A stretch of DNA of 15,139 nucleotides from Gryganskiella cystojenkinii (GCA_015852425.1 JAAAIG010000431.1:1-15139); one strand, 5' to 3'. Shown: positions 1 to 11,623, counted from the stretch's first letter. Numbers and translations are program-made. The notes: generated by a model from the sequence alone, not told the origin.

Positions 1-1
1 C

Positions 2-2656
<2,655 letters not shown>

Positions 2657-3268
2657 GCGGTCTTTTCTTTTCTCGGGCTTTTGGAAGAGCGGATTATGTT
2701 TTTTGGAAGAGTCGTCCGAGGATGAGAAGAAAAAAAATTTGAAGTCGAAATTAAGGAGGTGCAAGAATTAAGTGGAGGATTTAGCTGTTATCCAGGAAAC
2801 TAGCCGGAAGTGATGAATACGAGTCGGAAAGTCGAGGTTGTTAGTCAACAGGCAATGGGGTAGTGGACTTTGGTCCAATACCTTTTTTGTCTGTTTTCTT
2901 TTCCTTTTTTTTTTTATATTGTTTTTTCTACCCCTCCTTTTATTCCTTGGATTTACCTTTCCCCTCTACTGCCTTTTTCCACCTTCTCTCTTCTTCGTTT
3001 TTTTTTGTTGAACGAGAACGGAAAAAGAAGTTTTAAAGGAAATCCGAACACATTATTATTCTCATTGAACCATTCAAAAAATAAATTTTTACGCCTGGGC
3101 ATAGGTTTCTCGAAAGAGAGAAAAAAAATAATCTTTCACAGCTTCCTTTGAATTGATCCGCATCATGATTAAAGAGCGTCGAAGAGGTGCTTGACAAGTG
3201 ACGCCTTTCAAACTGATCTCTTTTTTCTTTCATTAATGATCGTGTTGGGTCTACGCCTCGTGTGGTGT
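2657..3268. other. Convergent intergenic region (3' ends of PAB1 and the kinase)
   Basis: About 610 bp between two convergent stop codons. It is T-rich from 2880 to 3010, with several T and A runs. An AATAAA at 3080-3085 on the + strand is a possible poly(A) signal for PAB1, which would give a 3' UTR of about 0.45 kb. No ORF here looks like a protein; those present are low-complexity Phe/Ser/Leu. Confidence 0.6.
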
Positions 3269-5161
3269 TCATACGTCAAAGTTCTCGTAGATATTGCCAA
3301 ACTTGCAAAATCGCGCATAGGCATCGGTGCCGTAACCGTGCATAGTATAGACCTTGAGATCGCCGCCCCAGTACTCTGCATAGACTCGACTCATAGGCAA
3401 ACCGATCCCGAGGTGCATGGATTGATCATGCTGTCGCTCCGCGGACTCGCGGGTCTGGCGATCGAGGTGACCGTGTTTCATGGAAGGCTGGCTGGAGGTG
3501 TCGATGATGGTTCTTGGTGGACTGCTTGAAGATAACGTCGATGAAGGCTGTACAGGTGACGTGGAAGAAGACGAAGATGGTGATGACGATGATGGTGATG
3601 ATCCGGCACTATCTCTGGTGTTTGGATCGGAGTCGCGGTTTCGCATCCGATCCTGGGCATGACGATCCAGCAGCAATTGCGCCTCGCTCACGTACTGAGC
3701 CTTGTGATTCGGTGGTGGCGGTGGCAACTCTACATCCGTCCTTGCCGTAGATGACGTTGAGGACGACAACGACGACGACGCTTTCCTTTGCTCGTCGGCG
3801 ACCGTGAGATCCGCAGCATGATGATTCATAAACCCGGCATCAATCTCGGCTGCAAGTCCTGTATCGTCCAATGGATGATTCTCGAGCGATCGACGACTGG
3901 GTGAGACCATCTGTTCCTGAACAGTTGCTGCCATTTTGGAAATCTTTTCAAAGTTTGCAAACCGAGCCGTGATCGGGGACTGGGAGTACGACCAGAGATG
4001 AGATTCCATTTCCGGAGGGATTCCACCTCCCCGATCTGAGATTCGGAACGTGATATCGTTGTTGCCTTCGCAGACTGTGATCTGAATTGGTGGTAATTCT
4101 CCTGTAAGGGGATCCGGTCGGGCATTTAGCATGACGAACCGCATAGAGTTCTTGAGGAGTTCGTAAAGGATGTACTCGATATGATCAGGGATATACGAGA
4201 ATTCCGCATCGATGCTCCCGTCCAGAATGACTTTTGGGGGTTCAATCGCCTTTGGTTTGTCCTCGTCTTTGATGCCATCCCCGTGATTAAACTTGTGGAT
4301 GAAATCCAGTTGTTGGCGTCGACAAGTTTCTGCGGCCAAGAGTGCGGTCCTTTCCACAATCTCACGCGGGTTGCAATGCGTGTAAATAATGCCGATATAG
4401 CCTTTATCCGTAAGGAGATGATTCGAGGGCGAGTTGAAATTGGCGGTCAGAGAGATATGTTGTTCAGCGAGGACTCGCCTCGAGATCCTGGACCGAAGCA
4501 TCTTGTTCATGAACTGATCCACCTGTTGCCGCTCAATATGTTTTGAGGACTCCATGATTCCCAGGGCGAGTTGCGGGATGACAACAAGATGGTCGTTCAA
4601 CAACCCCTTTACTAGTTCACAGAACCGATCATTGTCCTCGAGCGTCTTGATCTCGTCGACTTGACGGAGACGATCGAACGCATGCCAGTACAGTTCATAG
4701 ACTTTTTCGATATGGGGGTTGGTTCCAACAATAAAGGGCAAGTTTTGGAAATCCCGAATTCTGTGCGCGAGACGGACGGGGAGTTCGGTTCGGACATAGT
4801 TGGCGGACTTTAGGAGTTTTTCAGTCTGCATGTTTCGACCAAAGACGACCAGTTGGCGTAGAGTGATGGGCGTGACGGTCTGGGAGACATAAGGGTCAAG
4901 GATCCGATTTTGGTAAAAGTGTTGTTTTGATGTGTAGTGTCGAACCTGGTGAAGTGTGGTCGGACGGACTTGCGAGCAAACTTGGACGTGGCTCCTTGAT
5001 CCAGTTGTGGACGCTGCGAGGCTCGCCTTGCTCGATGATGGCACTACTTCTGCTACTATTGGTCTAAAACGGCAAAGTGTAGCGAGGAACCGACTGGACG
5101 GAGAAGCCTTGGCAGAAGTAGATGCGGCTCTGGTCATTAGAACGAGTTGTTGTGACGCCAT
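3269..5161 (-). CDS. Mitochondrial pyruvate/branched-chain alpha-ketoacid dehydrogenase kinase (PDK/BCKDK family, Pkp2-like)
   Basis: Predicted to phosphorylate and inactivate the E1 subunit of a mitochondrial alpha-ketoacid dehydrogenase complex. Single exon, 630 aa. The start is the first in-frame ATG after an upstream open stretch without Met; its context (AACATGG) is strong and it begins a Ser/Arg/Ala-rich, acid-poor presequence of about 40-75 residues. The N-terminal helical domain has LLKSANYVRTELPVRLAHRI at about 117-136 and LPFIVGTNP, closer to BCKDK than to classical PDK. The GHKL ATPase part has the N box ELLKN (Glu334, Asn338), the G1 box DRGGGIP at 376-382, and the G2 box GIGLP at 585-589 followed by GYGTDA at 609-614. 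Between G1 and G2, roughly residues 405-583, is a long Ser/Pro-rich insertion, so the protein is much longer than the roughly 400 aa of animal relatives. Pyruvate versus branched-chain substrate cannot be settled from sequence alone. Confidence 0.93.
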   Translation of the reverse strand: MASQQLVLMTRAASTSAKASPSSRFLATLCRFRPIVAEVVPSSSKASLAASTTGSRSHVQVCSQVRPTTLHQVRHYTSKQHFYQNRILDPYVSQTVTPITLRQLVVFGRNMQTEKLLKSANYVRTELPVRLAHRIRDFQNLPFIVGTNPHIEKVYELYWHAFDRLRQVDEIKTLEDNDRFCELVKGLLNDHLVVIPQLALGIMESSKHIERQQVDQFMNKMLRSRISRRVLAEQHISLTANFNSPSNHLLTDKGYIGIIYTHCNPREIVERTALLAAETCRRQQLDFIHKFNHGDGIKDEDKPKAIEPPKVILDGSIDAEFSYIPDHIEYILYELLKNSMRFVMLNARPDPLTGELPPIQITVCEGNNDITFRISDRGGGIPPEMESHLWSYSQSPITARFANFEKISKMAATVQEQMVSPSRRSLENHPLDDTGLAAEIDAGFMNHHAADLTVADEQRKASSSLSSSTSSTARTDVELPPPPPNHKAQYVSEAQLLLDRHAQDRMRNRDSDPNTRDSAGSSPSSSSPSSSSSTSPVQPSSTLSSSSPPRTIIDTSSQPSMKHGHLDRQTRESAERQHDQSMHLGIGLPMSRVYAEYWGGDLKVYTMHGYGTDAYARFCKFGNIYENFDV

Positions 5162-5244
5162 GTTGATTGGTTTCCTGCGTGGAATGATTTCGTTGATGAA
5201 AAGGTTGATTGGCGTTGGTGTCTTGACCAGCGTTCCTTGTCCAT
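5137..5244 (-). promoter_or_regulatory. Upstream ORF overlapping the kinase start codon
   Basis: On the minus strand an ATG at 5244 opens a 35-codon frame that ends at TAA 5139-5137, past the kinase ATG at 5161 and in a different frame. Its start context (TTCATGG) is weaker than that of the kinase (AACATGG). A second, longer out-of-frame ORF begins at ATG 5396 and runs to 5064. If the leader includes them, they would lower kinase translation and require leaky scanning. The transcription start is unknown, so the role is inferred. Confidence 0.3.
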
Positions 5245-6754
5245 GAAAGCTGTGATTCTTTGTGGGCGAAAAAGAGAAATGGAAGGAGGAATGGATGAAA
5301 AAGAGAAGGAAAACAAGATTGGGAATAAAGTGGAATGTAATTGGGGGACCAGGAGAGAGTCTTGTGTGGTTGCTCAGGGTAGAGGAGGCATCGCATGAAA
5401 CGCACGAAACAAAGGCAAACACGACACGAAGCGACAGATCAGTCAATCAAAAAATGTGTGTTTGATATGATAATAAAAACCGAAAGTGAGATAGATAGGC
5501 TATGAACCATCACAAATGACCAAAGGCACCCTGTCATGGACCTAGGTCCCCAACCCCCGCACCTAGAAAGAAAGCATCGGCCCATGACTTCATCGCAATT
5601 GAGCCTAGTCTAGCGACTATTTTTTTTTTTTCTTTTACACCTGATTGTAGTTCGCACAGGGGGTCTCCCTTTCCGAGAGTTTCTATCACTTTAGCTGACG
5701 ATGCCAATTAGAGCAAACAGAGAGGGAAAAAACGTTCTTTGCCTTCTCTCGCCAATTTATTACGGAACTCTCCGTTGACATCCATCCTGTTACCCCGCGA
5801 AGCAGATATATTTCATTCATTTCTTCCGAGAACTATGGAAGGAAAAAAAGTGGAGACGAACTATTGTGTTGTTTTTTTCCTGTTTTTCCTCAAGAAAGAA
5901 CAAAAATTGTATGAACGCGTCTGAAGCTCTGGCCGTCTTTGCTTACGGTGGTATATGACTCGATGTACCATTCACACGGTAACCTTCAACTATATTCTCG
6001 CAATCAAGTCCTCCTCCTCACCCCACATTCCTACGCGCCAGTGAAGCTTGTACTTTTGTCCCCACAACAAAAGAAAAAAAAATATGAGTAACAGGTTCAT
6101 CAGCCCTTTGCTCTCAAAACACGAAAGTAGAAAACAGAAAGAGGAACGAATCGATCGACTGATCCAACTATGATTGTGAAAATGCGCGCAAGAACAACCA
6201 AAAAGAGCTCAAACCAGTTGGTGATCTCGGACATGGAAGTGTGGGGTTGTCAGAAACGATAAACAGGACAAACTGTCGACATTGCGTAGTCGCTGTGAGT
6301 GAAATGATTCATGAACAGAGAGACAAAGAAGCCCCAGGAATACACAAAATGCAAATCTGAATACAGTCCGGATGGGCCTAAAGGAGAGAAACAGAAAAGA
6401 GCGAGAAAGAAAAAGCACAATAACAAGACTCAACTATGCAGCAGCAGAATCACCGCTGGGCTGCAGAAAAGAGAGACATCATCATGGTCCCCGCCCACTG
6501 GCGGTCATTTCACCGAAAAGAACAAAAGAAGAAAAGACTCGCTGCACCCCTTCACCTTCTTGTCGTCCCTCCCCTTTTTTTTTTCTTTCCTCATTTACTT
6601 TTTCTTCTTTCTTTCTTTCATTCCTTCATTCCTTCATTGTTACATTTCTTACTTTTTCCAACTTTCTTTCTCTGACTCACTCCAACCAGCACTCTTTCCC
6701 AACACTTTTTCCTCACTGTTTCTCATACCATACCCAACACATATATAATCAAGC
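5162..6754. other. Divergent intergenic/promoter region between kinase and malate dehydrogenase genes
   Basis: About 1.6 kb carrying the 5' leaders and promoters of two divergent genes. The left part (5162-5460) is probably kinase 5' leader, CT-rich on the minus strand, with upstream ATGs at 5396, 5391 and 5244. A perfect 12-bp palindrome, GGACCTAGGTCC, lies at 5538-5549. T runs lie near 5621 and 5871. The right part (about 6540-6735) is a pyrimidine-rich stretch leading into the malate dehydrogenase start. I see no conserved coding sequence. Confidence 0.6.
6540..6735 (+). promoter_or_regulatory. Pyrimidine-rich promoter tract upstream of malate dehydrogenase
   Basis: A C/T-rich run with T stretches and CTTT/CATTC repeats ends about 20 bp before the malate dehydrogenase ATG. 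CT-rich tracts just upstream of start codons are common in promoters of highly expressed fungal genes. A TATA-like ATATATAA at 6741 is too close to the ATG to act as an ordinary TATA box. Confidence 0.35.
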
Positions 6755-9120
6755 ATGGTCAAAGGTAACCGAGTCTGCTTCAATCCTGGCTTTGTGAACC
6801 TTCGGAGATTTCTTTTTTTTATTTATCTGCACCGAGAACTGACACAATCTTTTTTTTTTTTCTTCTGTTTCTATCCTCGGAACATCTCAATAGTTGTCAT
6901 TTGCGGTGCTGCCGGAGGTATCGGTCAACCCCTCTCGTTGCTCCTGAAGCAATCCGATCTGATCTCGCACTTGGCTCTCTTTGATGTCGTGAACGCGCCA
7001 GGTGTTGCTGCAGATCTCTCCCATATCAACACTCGATCAAAAGTCACCGGACATGGCAAAGAGGAAAGAGACGAGGCTCTCAGAGATGCTCATACCGTCG
7101 TTATCCCTGCGGGTGTCCCCCGTAAGCCTGGCATGACTCGCGATGATCTTTTCAAGGTAAAAAAAAGAAAGAGACAGACCGCATAATCGAAAATGATTAT
7201 GCAAAGGTGTGACAGAAGAAAACAGGCGTAAAGGAAGAGAGGAATCACTTTTTGGTCACCATGGACATGGCGTTAGAGGAATGCATGCATTCATTCGTTC
7301 ATTCATTTATTTGCTCGGTCCCTGGAGAATAAGAAAGGCGACTGATAGACGAACAATGGGGGTGGTCGATGTTCAGTTGGCGAGGTTTGCGATCCTTTCA
7401 TTTTGATCCCCTTTTCTTTCATTTGAAGAACTGCGGTGGTTTGTGTGTTGCAGCGCGTGCTTTGTTTGTGTATGTGTATGTTTTTGTGTTCATTCTCCAC
7501 CCATTTGATAATGATGACCGAGTCCAGTGCCATGTGTGTGCTCTCCCTGTACCTGTGGTTTTGGGTTTATCATTTTTTTTTTTTTTTGTTGGTTTTTTTT
7601 TTTTTTTTTTTTGTTGGTGTTTTTTTTTGTTATCGGACGCCGAATCTTGTCTTTATCTCTGTGTCCGTTTTGGGGGAGGAGTTCTTTTTTAACTGGCCCA
7701 GTGACGACGAAACCCTTTTTTCAAAACGTGTGATCTTGAGTTGGGGGAAGCTGGACAATCTCCAAAAAAAAAAAAGCCGTTATCGCTCATTATCGACATC
7801 ACTTGGACCTTCAAAACGAGCTAATCATGCCTCTCCCTGATTTCTTACTGTTATCGGTTCCTTCTCCTTTTCTAGATCAACGCTGGTATCATCCGTGAAT
7901 TGGCCGAAGGCGTCGCTAAGAACTGCCCTCATGCCTTTATCCTCGTCATCTCCAACCCCGTCAACTCGACCGTTCCCATTGTCTGTGAGGTCCTCAGACA
8001 ACACGGCGTGTTCAACCCAAAGAAGTAAGTTTTTTTTTTTCCTGAGCAAAAAACACAAAGCATTATCATGATTGCAAAAACCAAGGGAAAATCGGAGCAA
8101 TTTTCCCTGAATCTGGAGACTTTTTGCTGGGTTTCTTTCGCGAGGAAAAAGTGGATTCGTTCTCCACATCTGTTTTTTGAATTAAGTTGGGCCGGATATT
8201 TATGGTTCATGATTGTGACCAACAGACCAAAGAGAGCAACGACAGGGACTCAGGAAAATTCGAAATCGCACTCGAAAAAAAATGGCTTATGTTTGTGTTC
8301 AACAGATTATCAGAAACTGGCTCTCATGGAAACAGACAAAGATAAGAAAACAAAAAGGGCGAGAGGATTGAGCTCTTTTATCATATCAACACACATGATG
8401 CACATTGATGCAGGGACAGACAGGCGTTCTACTTTGGCGCAGGACAAACGTGTCATCAAAACCGGACCCTCATCGCAAAACAGTACAACAACCCAAGCTC
8501 TTGATGCAGCCCACGATACTAACCCTCGGATAACTTTTCCCTTGTCACCTCATAGGGTCTTTGGCATCAGCACTTTGGACGTTGTCCGTTCCTCTCGTTT
8601 CGTCTCTGAGATTGATCCCTCGATCGACCCTCGCTCAACACGCGTGACCGTCATTGGCGGCCACTCTGGTGTCACTATCGTCCCTGTTCTCTCTCAGATT
8701 CCCGGCCAAAAGTTCACCAAGGAACAGCTTGATTTCTTGACCCACAGAATCCAATACGGAGGCGATGAGGTCGTCAAGGCCAAGGACGGTGCTGGATCTG
8801 CAACCTTGTCGATGGCCTATGCTGGAGCCCGTTTCACGAATGCCATCTTGGAGGCGGCCGTTGCTGGCAAGACTGGATTGGTCGAATCAACGTATGTGAA
8901 CTTGCACGCAGATCCCGAGAGCACAGCAGGTTTCAGGTCCAGGACAGGATTGGATTATTTCGCTCAGGATGTCGAGTTTGGTCGTGACGGTGTGACCCAC
9001 ATCCGGCCTTTGCCCCACTTGTCCGAGTATGAACAAGGTCTCTTTGAGGCTGCGTTGCCAGAACTCAAGACCAACATCACCAAGGGTACGTCCTTTATCA
9101 CGGAGAGTTCCAAGATCTAA
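6755..9120 (+). CDS. MDH: Malate dehydrogenase, NAD-dependent (short N-terminus; cytosolic or peroxisomal)
   Basis: Interconverts malate and oxaloacetate with NAD. Exons are 6755-6764, 6894-7156, 7876-8024 and 8556-9120; all junctions keep frame and give 328 aa. The start is ATG at 6755 (context AAGCATGG), placing the Rossmann motif [15 protein letters not shown] at residues 8-22 with no mitochondrial presequence. Also seen: Asp34 ending beta-2 (NAD preference), the substrate-loop arginines Arg80 and Arg86 ([14 protein letters not shown]), SNPVN at 117-121, the catalytic pair Asp149 (LDVVR) and His177 (GGHSG), and Arg152. The C-terminus is SSKI, one residue off the peroxisomal PTS1 SKL. Length fits the family (312-343 aa). 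Intron 1 is 129 nt, in frame and stop-free, with a weak GTAACC donor, so retention would insert 43 residues after Lys3. Introns 2 (719 nt) and 3 (531 nt) are long and homopolymer-rich. Confidence 0.97.
7573..7628 (+). repeat. Poly-T tracts with GTTGG spacers in malate dehydrogenase intron 2
   Basis: Runs of 15, 20 and 9 T residues are separated by GTTGG and GTTGGTG. The pattern looks like duplication of a T-run plus GTTGG unit. It lies inside intron 2 (7157-7875), well upstream of the acceptor TTTTCTAG. Confidence 0.8.
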
Positions 9121-9309
9121 AAACCTAAGAACGGACAAAACCTCAGAAATCAACAAACTACAACAGGCAGTTTCTCAGACAATTTTTTGCGAGAAACAAG
9201 CAACATAAGATAGCCACAAGTTAGATTACTTGTAGAGGAAAGGAGATTCATCAATGACGCTATCTTTCTTGCCTGGTTGCATCTGTCTCTTCGACATACA
9301 ACTTTTGTA

Positions 9310-9321
9310 AATAAAAATAAA
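9310..9321 (+). promoter_or_regulatory. Poly(A) signals of malate dehydrogenase
   Basis: Two adjacent AATAAA hexamers begin at 9310 and 9316, about 190 bp after the stop codon, followed by ordinary AT-containing sequence. This is the best candidate for the mRNA 3' end. Confidence 0.55.
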
Positions 9322-9457
9322 AATGCAACAGCTCGCCTGTGTAGTCACGGTACGCAATGTCATTTCATCTAGGGGGTTTAGAAGCGCGATTTGGTCGCAA
9401 GGAACTGAGGTTTATGTTGAACAGTGCAAGTAGCAAAAGGTAGCAAAAGAGAGCAGG

Positions 9458-9597
9458 AAAATCGACTGGAAAGGACATGGAACACTACTGTACAAGAAAG
9501 AAAATCAACTTTGAAAAGTATAGAGTACAACGCAAGAAACGACAACAGAAAAATCAACTATGTAAAGAATACAGAATACAACAGGAACAGACAACTA
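9458..9597 (+). repeat. Imperfect tandem repeat, period about 43-49 bp
   Basis: Units start at about 9458, 9501 and 9550, each opening with AAAATC(A/G)ACT. Units two and three share AAAATCAACT, then xTGxAAAG, then a TACAAC and a final GACAAC. Unit one is more diverged and about 6 bp shorter. Found by eye. Confidence 0.5.
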
Positions 9598-9656
9598 ACG
9601 ATTTTTGGAATGAGGTTGGTCGTCGAGAATAACAATCAGAGGAGAAAAACTCACTC

Positions 9657-11623
9657 TTACTCAACAGCAGAAGGGGCAGAGCCTGGTGATTCGTAACACG
9701 AACATCTAATCCCTCGGTTGTGGATTACCATCCAAGTCCTCACCTTTCTCTCTTCGGCAGCTCGGACTGTGTCGGGAACGCAGACGCCAACATAGTCCAG
9801 TAAGCCAATAATGGTCATGAGCAATGGCCAGTTCAAGTGCATCCACTCGAGCTCGCTCAAACCAATCTTGTGTGTGCAGTAGCTCACATCAAGGATCACC
9901 AGCTTTTTCAATCGGCTCAGGCGTCCAAGACTCGATGCCAACGAAAATGACAGGCACAGAGACTGGACTCGGTCTTCGGTTTCAACTGGCAGACGAGTGT
10001 TTGCACTTACCGTTCTCGGTATCAAGTATCCTTGACTTTGCTGACCATGGCCAACGACAAGTTCGCGCAACTCTATCAAGGCCCCAAGCTGAGTATAAAC
10101 TGGACGCTGAGGTGCTCGTTCCTGATCAGACTTGCGCCACTGAACGACTGGGAACACGTTACTGCAAGAGATGTCTGATCTTGGCAACCCTTTGAACTGC
10201 AAGGCAATATACTGCAGCCCCCGACAGGCCCAATCAGTGGGCCTGACTATGCTTGAAGACTCACCTGCAGTTGCAACAACTTCGGTTTCCTTCTTGCTGG
10301 CAATACCTTCGTCCTTGTTAACCTCACCCTGCTCACCATACTCTTTCAGCTTGGTCTTGGCGGCAGCATCCAGTGGTTCGAGCCCAACATTGACGCTAAG
10401 GTCGAATGCACTCTCTCTTGGGCGAGACAGAGTGAATCCACAGAGCCGCTTCAGGTTCGGGGAACTCCGGAGAAGCTGTAAGATCCACTCACTCGGTATT
10501 CCTCTCATGCCCTCCACGACCAAGGACTCGATAGAAGTAGAATGTCCCATGAGTATGTCAAGCGATAATGGTCCGAATAAGCCCCATGCTGCAAGACTCA
10601 CCTCTCGCCAACCTCTAGTGCTTGCTCCCAACAACTCGGCCAAGATCTCGTCAGTCGCTCCAGGGATATCCCAGACAATGCCTATAAGCTTGGGAGCTGC
10701 CTCCTTTAGTCCAGCCAGGAGCATTGCAGCTCTCCATGGCATCTTCTGGTGAATCTCCAGAATCTTCAGGTTTGGGCATCCCTGGAGAAACTCGAGAAGG
10801 AGACCCTCCGACATTCTTGAGTTGCATAGTGACAGATGGCGGAGAGAAGGCAAGCCTGCAAAAGGCTCCGATAACGGGAAATTCCATGCCTGATGGTGGT
10901 TATCTTGGTATCGTGGATCACATGAGAAAAAGAGAGACTGAAGAGCCTTGGACCGGATCCAAAATAAGGTGTTCCGGGCTCGAGGATCGGTATGTTGCAC
11001 TTTGTCAGAGATCTAATTCGTTCCATATCTCCAATAAGAGACAGTCGCAGTAGGCGTGGGTACTTGTCCATGAGTTGGACCAGGAGATCCAAACAAGAGG
11101 TAAAAGCAGAATTCGCTCTTGTCTTGGGAAAGTCGAGCTGCAACTCCTGCAGGTTAGGCGTTTCGTTGTTTGGCCAATCAAGTAGACGGGCACTGTGGTC
11201 GTATCCTTGAACAGAGAAAAACAATTTGAGGCTTCGGTACAGTCAAACCTCGATACAGTGAATGGTGTTACAGTGAATACCTATTACAGTGAATGTTTGT
11301 CTTTGCAAACCAACTGAGTGACTGTGGTATTTCATATATGAAGTCCGTTATAGTGAATATTTCCAGTCAAAAAACACCATTCACTGTATCGAAGTTTGAC
11401 TGTAGTTGGCGTTGAATAGGGATTGGGTTTCTGGACGGTCAAACGCCCTGCAGGATCGATTACTGCACAGAGTAACATGGACCCAAAGCTGTGTCTGGCG
11501 TTGATCGCGACCTGCGGTCAGACTTGTGCTGCAGGTGATGGTGAGACAACGGTAGCGATGAAGACCTAGACTGGATATTGATGGTATGGCGATGGTCTTG
11601 ATGAAGCTCTGTCTCGTGTGTGA
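9657..11623 (-). pseudogene. Leucine-rich-repeat (probably F-box-type) protein gene, interrupted by a MITE and a frameshift
   Basis: F-box/LRR proteins usually select ubiquitination targets; function here is inferred and probably lost. The 3' part (about 11003-9657, 446 codons) has LRR-like segments such as LPSLRHLSLCN, CPNLKILEIH, SPNLKRLCGF and LRELVVG. The middle part (about 11237-11004) lies in another frame and also reads like LRRs (LQELQLDF, RLLRLSLIGDMERIRS). A one-base gap at the AAAG near 11000-11003 separates the two frames; adding one base there would join ...SLTK to VQHTDPR.... A third part (11623-11405) lies beyond the MITE; with the MITE and one TA removed it joins in frame, giving ...ETQSLFNAN-YRSLKLFF.... 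Its LWVHVTL resembles the segment just after an F-box. No start codon is visible in that frame, so the 5' limit is only the end of the open frame. Sequencing error or a short intron could explain the frameshift, but neither explains the MITE. Confidence 0.6.
11240..11402. mobile_element. Pogo/Tc1-mariner-like MITE, 163 bp
   Basis: Non-autonomous DNA transposon. Terminal inverted repeats of 30 bp (11240-11269 and 11373-11402) begin CAGTCAAAC(C/T)TCGATAC and match at 29 of 30 positions. A TA target-site duplication flanks it at 11238-11239 and 11403-11404. The CAGT ends, TA duplication and lack of coding capacity fit a pogo/Tigger-type MITE. Internally, TACAGTGAAT recurs at 11254, 11269 and 11285, with TATAGTGAAT at 11349. 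It sits within the LRR reading frame and introduces stops. One TIR mismatch suggests a fairly recent insertion. Confidence 0.92.

Larger units (their letters stand above)
9121..9656. other. Convergent intergenic region with a degenerate tandem repeat
   Basis: Between the malate dehydrogenase stop and the stop of the LRR frame. It holds the malate dehydrogenase 3' UTR and poly(A) signals and, at 9458-9597, an A-rich imperfect tandem repeat. I see no believable ORF; the one spanning this area is Lys/Asn/Arg-rich and comes from the repeat. Confidence 0.55.

Noticed and set aside
6311..6797. Several overlapping + strand ORFs upstream of malate dehydrogenase
   Set aside because: Their sequence is mostly Phe/Ser/Pro from a pyrimidine-rich promoter tract and no frame is preferred.
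8068..8555. Open reading frame leading into the last malate dehydrogenase exon
   Set aside because: This is intron 3; GTAAGT at 8025 and CATAG at 8555 join exons exactly at the conserved NPKK-VFG sequence, and the upstream residues have no family match.
9824..10752. Plus-strand ORFs of 123 and 193 codons opposite the LRR gene
   Set aside because: They are shadows of the minus-strand LRR frame, which alone shows repeat structure.
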